This document shows positions 5,359-12,346 of a DNA stretch of 12,346 nt, piece after piece. The stretch spans positions 1-12,346 of the forward strand of contig CAJMLY010000040.1 of assembly GCA_905214425.1 (NCBI GenBank). Direction: 5' to 3'. Below the pieces are notes generated by a model. The model was not told where the DNA came from and searched no databases. It saw only the letters and a list, made by a program, of their open reading frames with translations. Position 1 is the stretch's first letter, and every line of letters starts with the position of its first letter. Origin of the DNA: an uncultured bacterium (GTDB lineage Bacteria > Actinomycetota > Coriobacteriia > Coriobacteriales > Coriobacteriaceae). Both the position numbers and the translations under genes were made by a program.

Positions 5359-7743
5359 CTACAGCGTCATGTTTGGATCGGCGTCGACGTCGAACGACGA
5401 GATTTCACCTCGGTCGAATTTGCGGCGGGCGACCTCCGCGATCATGGCTGCGTTATCGGTACAGGCAGACAAGGGCGGCACCGTTACGCGGATCCCCTGA
5501 CGCCCAAGCTTCTTGATCATCATCTCGCGCAGATGCGGATTAGCCGAGACGCCGCCGCCGATGCAGTATTCCTTGCATCCGGTGGCATGCAGCGCGTTCT
5601 TGGCCTTCTTGTACTGAACGTCAAAGACGGCTGCCTCAAACGAAGCCGCCAGATCGGGCAGGTGAATCGTGCGCCCAGCCTTGGTCTCCTGCTCGATGTA
5701 GAGCGTCACAGCGGTTTTAAGGCCCGAAAGCGAGAAGCGATAGTCTCCTCTGCTGTTAAGCGCACGGGGGAAATCGATCGCCTTGGGGTTGCCCGTCTCG
5801 GCCAGCTTGGAGATGATGGGGCCACCGGGATAGCCCAGACCCAACGCCTTGGCTACCTTGTCGAAGGCCTCGCCCACAGCATCGTCGAGTGTCTCACCAA
5901 GTACCTCGTAGTCGCCCCATGCCTTCACGTGCACGAGCATGGTGTGCCCGCCCGAGACAAGCGTAAAGATAAACGGGGGCTTGAGGTCGGGCTGCGCCAA
6001 CAGGTTGGCAAACAGGTGGCCCTCCAGATGATTGACGCACACGAGCGGCTTGCCGGCAGCATACGCAAAGCCCTTGGCAAAGGCGACGCCCACCACCAGG
6101 GCGCCAACCAGGCCCGGACCCTGTGTCACGCCCACGGCGGCAAGCTCACTTGGTGTAATGGCTCCGCCCGTAAGGCCCAGCGACGCTGCGGCGTCCTCGA
6201 GTGCCGCATCCACGACACTCACAATCACCTCGACGTGCTTGCGCGAGGCGATCTCGGGCACCACGCCGCCAAAGCGTGCATGAAAATCAATCTGCGTCGA
6301 CACCTGGTTGGCCAGCATATTGCCATCCGCATCGATAATCGCCACCGCCGTCTCGTCGCAGGAGCTCTCGATGGCAAGCACTAGGCGGCGACGCTCAATC
6401 TCGACACGTTCCTCGGCAGAGCGCCAAGGCGCAGGCAGCGGCCATACGCGCTGCTCTGCCGCCGTCGGCTCGGGCGAAGCATTGTCGACCGGAAGCACCA
6501 GGGGCAGCGGAGCCGTCATGACGATGGCGTCCTTGCCGGCACCATAGTAGCCGCGGCGACGGCCAGCCTCGGTAAAGCCCAGAGCGTTATAAAGCGCGAT
6601 CGCTCCCTCGTTACCGTCCTCGACCTCGAGCGAAGCCGTAGTGCAGCCGAGCATCTGGGCATCATAGCTCACGTGCGACAGCAGCTTGCGGGCAATGCCC
6701 TCACGGCGATGTGCCGGGTCGACGGCGACATCCAGAATCTGCACATCACCGTCCACGACCATACCGCCGGCAAGGCCCAGCAGCTTGCCGTCGTCGTGTG
6801 CCACCCACCAACTACGCGGCGCAGCGACGTCCTCGCCCAGTTCGGACAGGAACATGCCCGGCGTCCACGCCTCGTGTCCGGCACCTTCAAAGCAGGCGGC
6901 CTCCAGCGCGCTCGCGCCCTCGGCATCCGCCGCGCCCATGGGACGGAACTGCAGATGACGACCGGCGAGCTCATCGGCAACGCCCGTAATTTCGCTGTGC
7001 GCACTCTCGGCAAGACCAAGACGCTTGCGCTCGTTTTCCTCGGCATCCGAAAGGCGCGTGTAAATCGGCAGGACGCGGGCCGGATCGCCGTCGCCCGCAG
7101 CGTGCGCGAGCAGCAAGCCCTCGCCCGAAGGCCACCACAGGTCGCGCTCCACGCAGCGGGCGGTCTCGTCCTCACCCAGCAGCTTGCCATAGCGCACGAG
7201 ACCGTCACCGGTCAGCTGAACCTGGTCCCAGTCCGCTGCTCGGCGCCACTCATCGAGCGCCACGGCGGCCTTGACCACGTGTTCGCGCTCAAATTGACGC
7301 TCGGGACCCTCATCGACCAGCATATACAGCGCCGGATATACCTCACCGCGCATAGCATCGGCCAAGATACCAAGCTTGCCGCGCACGCCAGCCTTCCACG
7401 CCGTCCAAGCGCAAGCGTCGAGCGTCGACACGCCCAGCAGCGGAACATTGGCACCACGCGCGAGGCCCTTGGCAGTGGAGATGCCGATGCGCACACCCGT
7501 AAAGGACCCCGGGCCGCGACCGACCACATAGCAACCAACATCGCTGCGATCCAGACCGGCTTGAGCCAGCACGCCATCAACGGTATTCACGAGCTCAACG
7601 TTGGCGTGACGGCGACACATGTGGTCGCCACTCACGAGCTTCGTCCCGCCCGTCTGCCCATCAATCCAGCTTGCCGCGCAGGCAAGCATGTCGGTCGAGG
7701 TATCGAGCGCCACCACCAGCGCGTTGTCGTTATGCAAGCTCAT
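5359..7743 (-). CDS. tsaB-rimI-tsaD: TsaB-RimI-TsaD fusion protein (tRNA t6A synthesis plus protein acetyltransferase)
   Basis: One 794-residue protein joins three families. Residues about 7-235 are TsaB (VALDTSTD, GRGPGSFTGVRIG). Residues about 262-410 are a RimI-type GNAT acetyltransferase with the acetyl-CoA loop HRREGIARKLL (345-355) and LYNALGF. Residues about 452-794 are TsaD, with AIESSCDET, the metal-binding HLEGH (His572, His576), SGGHTMLV, GLGYPGGP, GGGVSANP and CTDNAAM. TsaD transfers threonylcarbamoyl to A37 of ANN-decoding tRNAs with TsaB and TsaE; RimI acetylates the N-terminus of ribosomal protein bS18. All key motifs are intact. I prefer the ATG at 7743, with AAGG about 9 nt upstream, over the in-frame TTG at 7761. 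It overlaps tsaE by 14 nt, indicating translational coupling. Confidence 0.96.
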   Translation of the reverse strand: MSLHNDNALVVALDTSTDMLACAASWIDGQTGGTKLVSGDHMCRRHANVELVNTVDGVLAQAGLDRSDVGCYVVGRGPGSFTGVRIGISTAKGLARGANVPLLGVSTLDACAWTAWKAGVRGKLGILADAMRGEVYPALYMLVDEGPERQFEREHVVKAAVALDEWRRAADWDQVQLTGDGLVRYGKLLGEDETARCVERDLWWPSGEGLLLAHAAGDGDPARVLPIYTRLSDAEENERKRLGLAESAHSEITGVADELAGRHLQFRPMGAADAEGASALEAACFEGAGHEAWTPGMFLSELGEDVAAPRSWWVAHDDGKLLGLAGGMVVDGDVQILDVAVDPAHRREGIARKLLSHVSYDAQMLGCTTASLEVEDGNEGAIALYNALGFTEAGRRRGYYGAGKDAIVMTAPLPLVLPVDNASPEPTAAEQRVWPLPAPWRSAEERVEIERRRLVLAIESSCDETAVAIIDADGNMLANQVSTQIDFHARFGGVVPEIASRKHVEVIVSVVDAALEDAAASLGLTGGAITPSELAAVGVTQGPGLVGALVVGVAFAKGFAYAAGKPLVCVNHLEGHLFANLLAQPDLKPPFIFTLVSGGHTMLVHVKAWGDYEVLGETLDDAVGEAFDKVAKALGLGYPGGPIISKLAETGNPKAIDFPRALNSRGDYRFSLSGLKTAVTLYIEQETKAGRTIHLPDLAASFEAAVFDVQYKKAKNALHATGCKEYCIGGGVSANPHLREMMIKKLGRQGIRVTVPPLSACTDNAAMIAEVARRKFDRGEISSFDVDADPNMTL

Positions 7744-8236
7744 CTTGTACAGCCTTATCAATCAAATGGGAAAGCTCCATTGCGCGGTCACCGTGCGCCT
7801 CAAGCGTTATCGTTCGCACATCGCTGTCGCCCTCATCACGCTTGAGCGTCACCGAAAGATACTCATCCGTCAGCTCGTCCTGGAATTGTTCGCCCCATTC
7901 CAGCAGGCAAGCACCCTCATAGCCCAGCACATCGAAAATGCCCGTATCCTCGAGCTCGTAGGCATGCTCCAGGCGGTATAGATCAAAGTGAAACAGCGGA
8001 ATACGACCTTGATCGTGAACGGCCATGAGCGCAAACGTAGGACTCGTAACCATATGTCCATCGCCCAGCCCGCGCGAGACGCCCTTGGTAAAGTGAGTTT
8101 TGCCCACTCCCAGGCCACCGGTCAGGATAAGCACATCGCCGTCCTCAAGGCACGGTGCAATTAGCTCGCCAAAGTACTCCGTATCGGCAGCGCAAGTCGT
8201 TTTGTAAGTACCTACCCCCAGGCGCTCCAGGGACAT
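7730..8236 (-). CDS. tsaE: tRNA threonylcarbamoyladenosine biosynthesis ATPase TsaE
   Basis: The 168-residue product is a P-loop ATPase of the TsaE (YjeE) family. Visible are the Walker A sequence GGLGVGKTHF (40-49), SPTF (about 65-68), HFDLYRL (about 83-89) and the family's LLEWGEQF. TsaE binds the TsaB-TsaD heterodimer and its ATPase activity resets the complex in t6A formation, matching the fused partner encoded immediately downstream. The length is at the normal upper end of the family. AAGGAG lies 5 nt before the ATG. The gene starts 12 nt after the uracil-DNA glycosylase stop codon and its end overlaps the next gene. Confidence 0.97.
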   Translation of the reverse strand: MSLERLGVGTYKTTCAADTEYFGELIAPCLEDGDVLILTGGLGVGKTHFTKGVSRGLGDGHMVTSPTFALMAVHDQGRIPLFHFDLYRLEHAYELEDTGIFDVLGYEGACLLEWGEQFQDELTDEYLSVTLKRDEGDSDVRTITLEAHGDRAMELSHLIDKAVQDELA

Positions 8237-8248
8237 ATATGCTCCTTA

Positions 8249-8869
8249 TTATTCCGAGGCGTCCTCTGGTGCGGGATGTCGCTCCAGATAATCGCCCAGC
8301 ATCTTAAAGTCTTCCTCCAGCAGCTCCTGCCACGCCGGATTGCGCAGCGCTGCTGCCGGATGAAAAGTGGGCATTACTACAAAATGCCCCATCTGGTGGA
8401 ACCTGCCGCGCAGCTTAGTAATGCCAATCTCGGTCTTAAGCACAAAGTGCGTCGCGGGGTTGCCGAGCGTCACGATAATATCAGGCCAGATGCTTCGAAT
8501 CTGCTCACGCAAAAACGGCGAGCAAGCCAGCACTTCCTCGGGACGCGGATTGCGGTTTCCCGGCGGGCGGCACTTAAGCACGTTGGCAATGTAGACGTCT
8601 TCGCGTTTGAGCCCCGCCAGCGACAAAATGCCGTTGAGGTCCTCGCCTGCCGCCCCCACAAAAGGCTCGCCCTGCAAATCCTCATTGCGGCCCGGCGCCT
8701 CACCAATAAACATCACGCGAGCGCGGGGGTTTCCCACGCCAAACACGATATTGTGACGCGACTGGTAGAGCTGGCAGAGGTGACAATCGCCCAGAACGGC
8801 CTCAATTTCCTCGAGTGCGACCTCACGTGGTGCCTGATGGGTATGGCCGGGGATGTGCATGACGCCCAT
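8249..8869 (-). CDS. family 4 (iron-sulfur) uracil-DNA glycosylase
   Basis: The 206-residue product removes uracil from DNA to start base excision repair. The family 4 hallmarks are all visible: cysteines Cys29, Cys32, Cys100 and Cys116 (spacings C-x2-C and C-x15-C) for a 4Fe-4S cluster, the active-site motif GEAPGRNED (56-64) followed by GEPFVG, KCRPPGNRNP (99-108), and the HPAAALRNP loop (170-178). It is not a family 1 Ung enzyme, so I give no gene symbol. AGGAG lies 6 nt before the ATG. It starts 8 nt after the alr stop codon and is followed after 12 nt by tsaE, placing a DNA repair enzyme inside a cell-wall/tRNA-modification operon. The C-terminus is a short acidic tail. Confidence 0.95.
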   Translation of the reverse strand: MGVMHIPGHTHQAPREVALEEIEAVLGDCHLCQLYQSRHNIVFGVGNPRARVMFIGEAPGRNEDLQGEPFVGAAGEDLNGILSLAGLKREDVYIANVLKCRPPGNRNPRPEEVLACSPFLREQIRSIWPDIIVTLGNPATHFVLKTEIGITKLRGRFHQMGHFVVMPTFHPAAALRNPAWQELLEEDFKMLGDYLERHPAPEDASE

Positions 8870-8877
8870 AGCGGCTC

Positions 8878-10023
8878 CTACACGTAGACCTTGTCGAGAC
8901 GCATGCCAAAGCCGCAGGCGACCTCGTAGTTAATCGTTCCGCGCAGTCGGGCCATCTCGTCCATAGTGATCTCGGCATCGCCATCGCGGCCGACAATGAT
9001 CATCTCGTCACCATACTCGGCCTCGGGAATCTCGTGTGCCGGGTTGGACTGAATGGCGACCATAAACTGGTCCATGCAGATATTGCCAACCTGATGCACG
9101 CGCTCGCCGCGATACAGCACATCCATACGATTGGAAAGCGTACGCGATAGGCCATCGGCATAACCGATCGGCAGCGTGCAGATCTGAACGCGCGTACGCG
9201 GTACGCGGTAGGTAAAACCGTAGCCCACGCCCTCACCCATCGCAGGGTGTGCCACGCGCGTCACACGCGCATGGACGCTCATAACGGGATCAAGCTGCAT
9301 CACGCGGCCACTCAGCTCGCACGGCTGCATGCCATACAAGCCAACGCCGGCGCGGATCATATCAAAATGCATCGAGGGGTCGAGCATCGAGGACGGCGTG
9401 TTGGCGCAGTGCACGATACCGCACTCAAAACCCGCATCCTTAATGGCCTGAACGGCCTCGGTAAAGCGCTGACACTGCAGCTTGTAGTCCCAGCCCGAAG
9501 GTTCATCGGCCGTGGCGAAGTGCGTAAATACGCCGTCGCACTGAATACCGCGATGGAAATTTATACCGCGGACAAAGTCGAGCACCTGCGTGTAGTGAAC
9601 GCCGATACGATTCATGCCCGTCTCGATGGCGAGATGATACTTGCCCACTTTGCCCGCCGCGACGGCACATTCGCCATACGCAAGAGCAAAGTCAGACGTA
9701 TAGACCGAGGGCATGATATCAAACTCGAGCAACGTCGGAATGGCCTCGATAGGCGGCTCGCTTAGGATGAGGATGGGTTTCGTAATCCCGCCCTGTCGGA
9801 GCTCAACGCCCTCGTTAACCGTCGCCACGGCAAACATGTCGGCACCGACCGAATACATGATCTTGGCGCACTCAACAGCTCCATGACCATAAGCATCGGC
9901 CTTGACCACGCAGCACAGGCGCTGACGTGGATTCAGCAAGTTCTTATAGGCCCTCGTGTTGCGACGGAGCGCCCCGCGGTCGATCTCGACCCAGGACCAG
10001 CGCGTCAAATCGGCTTTATTCAT
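8878..10023 (-). CDS. alr: alanine racemase
   Basis: The 381-residue product is a pyridoxal-phosphate enzyme that interconverts L- and D-alanine to supply D-alanine for peptidoglycan. The cofactor lysine is Lys41 in VVKADAYGHG, Arg139 in ETGMNRIGV fits the residue facing the cofactor ring nitrogen/phenol region, and the second catalytic base is Tyr268 in GVGYGFTY. ICTLPIGYADGL and NICMDQFM complete the C-terminal beta-domain signature. Length is typical. It begins 2 nt after the nnr stop codon with only a weak upstream GAAGGG, so translation is probably coupled to nnr. alr next to nnr and acpS is a common bacterial arrangement. The protein is cytoplasmic. Confidence 0.98.
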   Translation of the reverse strand: MNKADLTRWSWVEIDRGALRRNTRAYKNLLNPRQRLCCVVKADAYGHGAVECAKIMYSVGADMFAVATVNEGVELRQGGITKPILILSEPPIEAIPTLLEFDIMPSVYTSDFALAYGECAVAAGKVGKYHLAIETGMNRIGVHYTQVLDFVRGINFHRGIQCDGVFTHFATADEPSGWDYKLQCQRFTEAVQAIKDAGFECGIVHCANTPSSMLDPSMHFDMIRAGVGLYGMQPCELSGRVMQLDPVMSVHARVTRVAHPAMGEGVGYGFTYRVPRTRVQICTLPIGYADGLSRTLSNRMDVLYRGERVHQVGNICMDQFMVAIQSNPAHEIPEAEYGDEMIIVGRDGDAEITMDEMARLRGTINYEVACGFGMRLDKVYV

Positions 10024-10025
10024 GA

Positions 10026-11642
10026 TTAGTCATCCGACCCTTCGTCCATGATTCCCAGATCTTCGAGCGCATCCTTTGCCGCCAGTTCCATGGCAGGACC
10101 GATCAAGTCGATAAGATCGGTCGCGATGACGCTCTTCTCACCATACTCCGTCGCCGCGGCAAAACCGGCGTAGCTGTGAAGTGCGACGGCGTACGAATAC
10201 AGCAACTCCCAACGATCCATCTCGTCGCGCATGGTGGCAAGCGTGCCGGCCAAAATACCCGCGAGAACATCACCCGAACCGGCAGTTGCCAGAGAAGCCG
10301 GACCCGAGAGCGGCAGCAGCACACGCTCAACGCCACAGATAGCCGTCGTCGGCCCCTTGGCAATGACCACCAGATTGTCGGAGCCTGCAGCCCAGACAAC
10401 CTTCTGCGCGGCCGCAATCGCGGTACCAAGGTCGTTCACCTCGTCACCGGCAACCAGACGCGAAAGCTCACGATAGTGCGGCGTCATAACCAACGGCTGC
10501 TCGCGACGATACATCTCGGGATTACTATCAATACCGTCAATGGCAATCTTAGCAAGGCAGTTGAGTGCATCGGCGTCCAAAATAAGCGGCACATCAAGCT
10601 CGAGCAAGCCCGAAACCACCTGCATAGCGCCGGCAGATGTCGTCATACCGGGACCGCACAGTACACAGCTGTACTTCTTTGCAATCTCGCACACAGTCAT
10701 GCGCGCAGCGGCGCCAAAGGAGCCGCGGGAATCAGACGGAATAGCAAAGACGGGAATCGAAGGAAGTGCCATGCGAATAAGATTGGCGCAGGCGTCAGGA
10801 GCCGCGACTGCCACGTAACCAGCACCCGCGCGAGCTGCAGACTTGGCCGCCATAATGGCAGCACCAGGATATTGCGCAGATCCGGCGACAATAAGCACAG
10901 AGCCACGGGAATACTTATCGATATTCGTAGGTAGTGGAGCAAAGTAATCAACTAAGTCACCGGGCTCGACAATCTCGGCGGCGTGGTCGACATCATCGAT
11001 GACCTCGTCAAGACGGTCGTAAAGATTGCCGCAGATCAAATCGCCAGCATACTCAGGGCCATCAGCGCTATACAGACCAATCTTGGGCGCAATCATCGTC
11101 ACCGTATGCTCGGCACGAATGCAGTCGTCATCAACAACGCCCGTCTCGGCATTCAGGCCCGAGGGGACATCAATGGATACGACACAATCGGCGCATTCAT
11201 TGACCGTAGGAATCCAGATGGAGAACGGCGCACGCAGATTCCCGTGAAAACCGGTACCAAAAATGGCATCGACAACAACATCGGCCTTATCGATCAAAAC
11301 CTCGAGTTCGTCACGCGAAGGGCCGACGCAAACGTGCACATCGCGGCCGGCAGTACGACGAGCAACATGACGTGCCAGAGCAGCAGGAATCTCATCCGGT
11401 TCAACCGGAGAAACGATATCCACGTCCACACCCTTATGGCTCAGGATATCGGCGGCAACCCAACCGTCGCCGCCGTTATTACCAAAACCGACCAGAACGA
11501 GAACCCGATCGGGATTGAGCTTCAAGACCTCGTTGGCGGCAAACTCACCCGCTAGCTCCATAAGCTCGGCCTTCGAAGTCCCTTCGCGTTCGATGATATC
11601 CTCGAGACGAACGACTTCTTCGGTACTCAAAACCGGTTTCAT
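10026..11642 (-). CDS. nnr: bifunctional NAD(P)HX epimerase / ADP-dependent NAD(P)HX dehydratase
   Basis: The 538-residue product repairs hydrated NADH and NADPH. The N-terminal YjeF epimerase domain (about 1-220) shows GFGNNGGDG (52-60), VVDAIFGTG and SIDVPSGLNAETG. The C-terminal ribokinase-like dehydratase domain (about 245-520) shows YSRGSVLIVAGS, AAKSAARAGAGYV, LCGPGM, LDADALN and ATAGSGDVLAGILAG with the presumed catalytic Asp. Two motifs deviate from what I recall as usual: TPHYRELSRL in place of TPHxGE, and ASLATAGSGD in place of GMATGGSGD. The core residues remain, so the enzyme is probably active. AGGAG lies 6 nt before the ATG, which follows the acpS stop codon directly with no gap. 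Confidence 0.96.
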   Translation of the reverse strand: MKPVLSTEEVVRLEDIIEREGTSKAELMELAGEFAANEVLKLNPDRVLVLVGFGNNGGDGWVAADILSHKGVDVDIVSPVEPDEIPAALARHVARRTAGRDVHVCVGPSRDELEVLIDKADVVVDAIFGTGFHGNLRAPFSIWIPTVNECADCVVSIDVPSGLNAETGVVDDDCIRAEHTVTMIAPKIGLYSADGPEYAGDLICGNLYDRLDEVIDDVDHAAEIVEPGDLVDYFAPLPTNIDKYSRGSVLIVAGSAQYPGAAIMAAKSAARAGAGYVAVAAPDACANLIRMALPSIPVFAIPSDSRGSFGAAARMTVCEIAKKYSCVLCGPGMTTSAGAMQVVSGLLELDVPLILDADALNCLAKIAIDGIDSNPEMYRREQPLVMTPHYRELSRLVAGDEVNDLGTAIAAAQKVVWAAGSDNLVVIAKGPTTAICGVERVLLPLSGPASLATAGSGDVLAGILAGTLATMRDEMDRWELLYSYAVALHSYAGFAAATEYGEKSVIATDLIDLIGPAMELAAKDALEDLGIMDEGSDD

Positions 11643-12182
11643 CTATGCTCCTAGTGTATCTTGCGAAGCATCGCCCAGGTGCTCCGTCAATGCTGAATTC
11701 TGCAGCTGCTCAAGCTCATCTAAAACAGAGCGAGCCTCTTTAAATGTCTGCGCAACGCGTTTCTTGGCGCTCACCTTTTCCTCTTTTGGCTTAGGCCGAG
11801 CATCTTCGGTAATCGCGATGGCATTCGCAACGGCTAAGTCTCCTGTAAGCGTAATGGAAAGAGCAACCTCAACAACACCAAGCTCTTGAGCGATCTCGAG
11901 TGCACGACCCGAAAGCAGCGCCTTCGGTTTGCCGAGTTTATCACGCGTTACCGAAACATCCTTGCGACCCACGCCTTGACTAAAACCCGTGCCGAGAGCT
12001 TTAAGCACCGCCTCGCGCGAAGCAAAGCGGCTCGCATAGTGAGCGGCAGGGCGCGATGACGCATCGCAATACGCACACTCTTCTTCGGTAAACACACGCC
12101 GAGCAAACGACGGCGTCTTTTCAAGAATTGATTTCATGCGGGAAATCTCGACGATATCAACGCCGATACCAGCTTCAGCCAT
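11643..12182 (-). CDS. acpS: holo-[acyl-carrier-protein] synthase with a C-terminal extension
   Basis: The product (179 residues) transfers 4'-phosphopantetheine from CoA to acyl carrier protein. Residues 1-125 form the normal AcpS domain, with GIGVDIVEISRM (5-16, metal-binding Asp9), RVFTEEECAYC, and FASREAVLKALGTGF (53-67, metal-binding Glu57; Arg56 replaces the frequent Lys). DKLGKP and GDLAVANAIA follow. Residues about 126-179 are an extra charged segment (RPKPKEEK, SAKKR, then a Glu/Leu-rich helix) not found in the usual roughly 120-residue enzyme. I chose the ATG at 12182 because GGAGG precedes it by 5-7 nt; the in-frame ATG at 12194 overlaps that site. It is the first gene of the operon; its stop codon abuts the nnr start. 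Confidence 0.95.
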   Translation of the reverse strand: MAEAGIGVDIVEISRMKSILEKTPSFARRVFTEEECAYCDASSRPAAHYASRFASREAVLKALGTGFSQGVGRKDVSVTRDKLGKPKALLSGRALEIAQELGVVEVALSITLTGDLAVANAIAITEDARPKPKEEKVSAKKRVAQTFKEARSVLDELEQLQNSALTEHLGDASQDTLGA

Positions 12183-12211
12183 GTTCACCTCCATATCGCA
12201 CAGACTAAGTT

Positions 12212-12277
12212 ATTGTAGCCCGTTCACAGAAGATGCGACAAACGAGGGTTATAAAACACAGCTACTATGTGAGACAA
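12212..12277 (-). promoter_or_regulatory. probable promoter region of the acpS operon (two candidates)
   Basis: On the minus strand, candidate 1 is TTGTCT (12272-12277), 18 nt, TATAAC (12248-12253). Candidate 2 is TTGTCG (12236-12241), 18 nt, TACAAT (12212-12217). Both have good -10 and moderate -35 boxes. Candidate 2 would give a leader of about 25 nt before the GGAGG site. They lie between the right-edge terminator and acpS, where the operon promoter is expected. I cannot decide between them. Confidence 0.5.
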
Positions 12278-12291
12278 AAGCCCGTAAACGC

Positions 12292-12322
12292 AAAAAGGGG
12301 GAGGCCGCGAGGCCTCCCCCTT
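12292..12322 (-). terminator. terminator of a gene beyond the right edge
   Basis: A 12-bp perfect stem (12295-12306 with 12311-12322) closes on the loop GCGA. On the minus strand it is followed by five T residues (TTTTTGCG), so it would end a minus-strand transcript entering from the right, isolating the acpS operon from its upstream neighbour. The plus-strand T-run is short. The remaining bases to 12346 hold nothing I can identify. Confidence 0.8.
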
Positions 12323-12346
12323 CTAAGTTCAAGCGTACGGCTCGGT

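Noticed and set aside
6673..7845. 390-codon plus-strand frame opposite tsaB/rimI
   Set aside because: It is antisense to an intact three-domain protein with clear motifs and shows no domain of its own.
11850..11890. Possible loss of a catalytic His in AcpS (SITLTGD instead of an SxSH form)
   Set aside because: From memory, E. coli AcpS also lacks the SH pair at this place (VTLADERHYA), so the variant is not evidence of inactivity.

Overview
The window is GC-rich, compact bacterial DNA in which every supported protein gene lies on the minus strand. A triple TsaB-RimI-TsaD fusion, a cell-wall/tRNA-modification operon, a CstA transporter and a Toprim/JetD-like protein with a long charged linker together suggest a Coriobacteriia actinobacterium, most likely Collinsella or a close relative. 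The genus is inferred from gene style, not from a database match.

Right part (about 5359-12322). A terminator-like hairpin at the right edge ends whatever lies beyond the window. It is followed by a promoter region and a tightly packed operon read right to left: acpS (holo-ACP synthase), nnr (NAD(P)HX epimerase/dehydratase), alr (alanine racemase), a family 4 uracil-DNA glycosylase, tsaE, and a fused tsaB-rimI-tsaD. Gaps are -14 to +12 nt, so the genes are probably co-transcribed. The operon supplies carrier-protein activation, NAD(P)HX repair, D-alanine for peptidoglycan, uracil repair, and most of the tRNA t6A37 machinery (TsaC/Sua5 is not in the window).

Middle (about 2716-5358). cstA (CstA-family transporter) has its own promoter, with a palindrome between -35 and -10. 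A leader of roughly 235 nt follows, holding a short Ile/Val-rich reading frame, several partly exclusive hairpins and an intrinsic terminator just before the cstA ribosome binding site. This has the layout of transcription attenuation. A strong terminator follows cstA.

Left part (1-2607). One gene encodes a 730-residue protein with an N-terminal winged-helix-like domain, a disordered charged linker of about 350 residues and a C-terminal Toprim domain of the DUF2220/JetD type. No other Wadjet gene is present. Its left flank is non-coding as far as I can see and is rich in long perfect inverted repeats.

The most unusual signal is a two-copy element (271-407 and 5212-5346). A 69-nt core differs at six sites between copies. 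Each change preserves or improves pairing in a central hairpin. The core is enclosed by outer stems of 33-34 bp whose distal sequences are unrelated between copies yet perfectly or almost perfectly self-paired. Both copies have the same orientation and begin 7 and 12 nt after the stop codon of a minus-strand gene. This looks like a structure-conserved 3'-end or mobile hairpin family.
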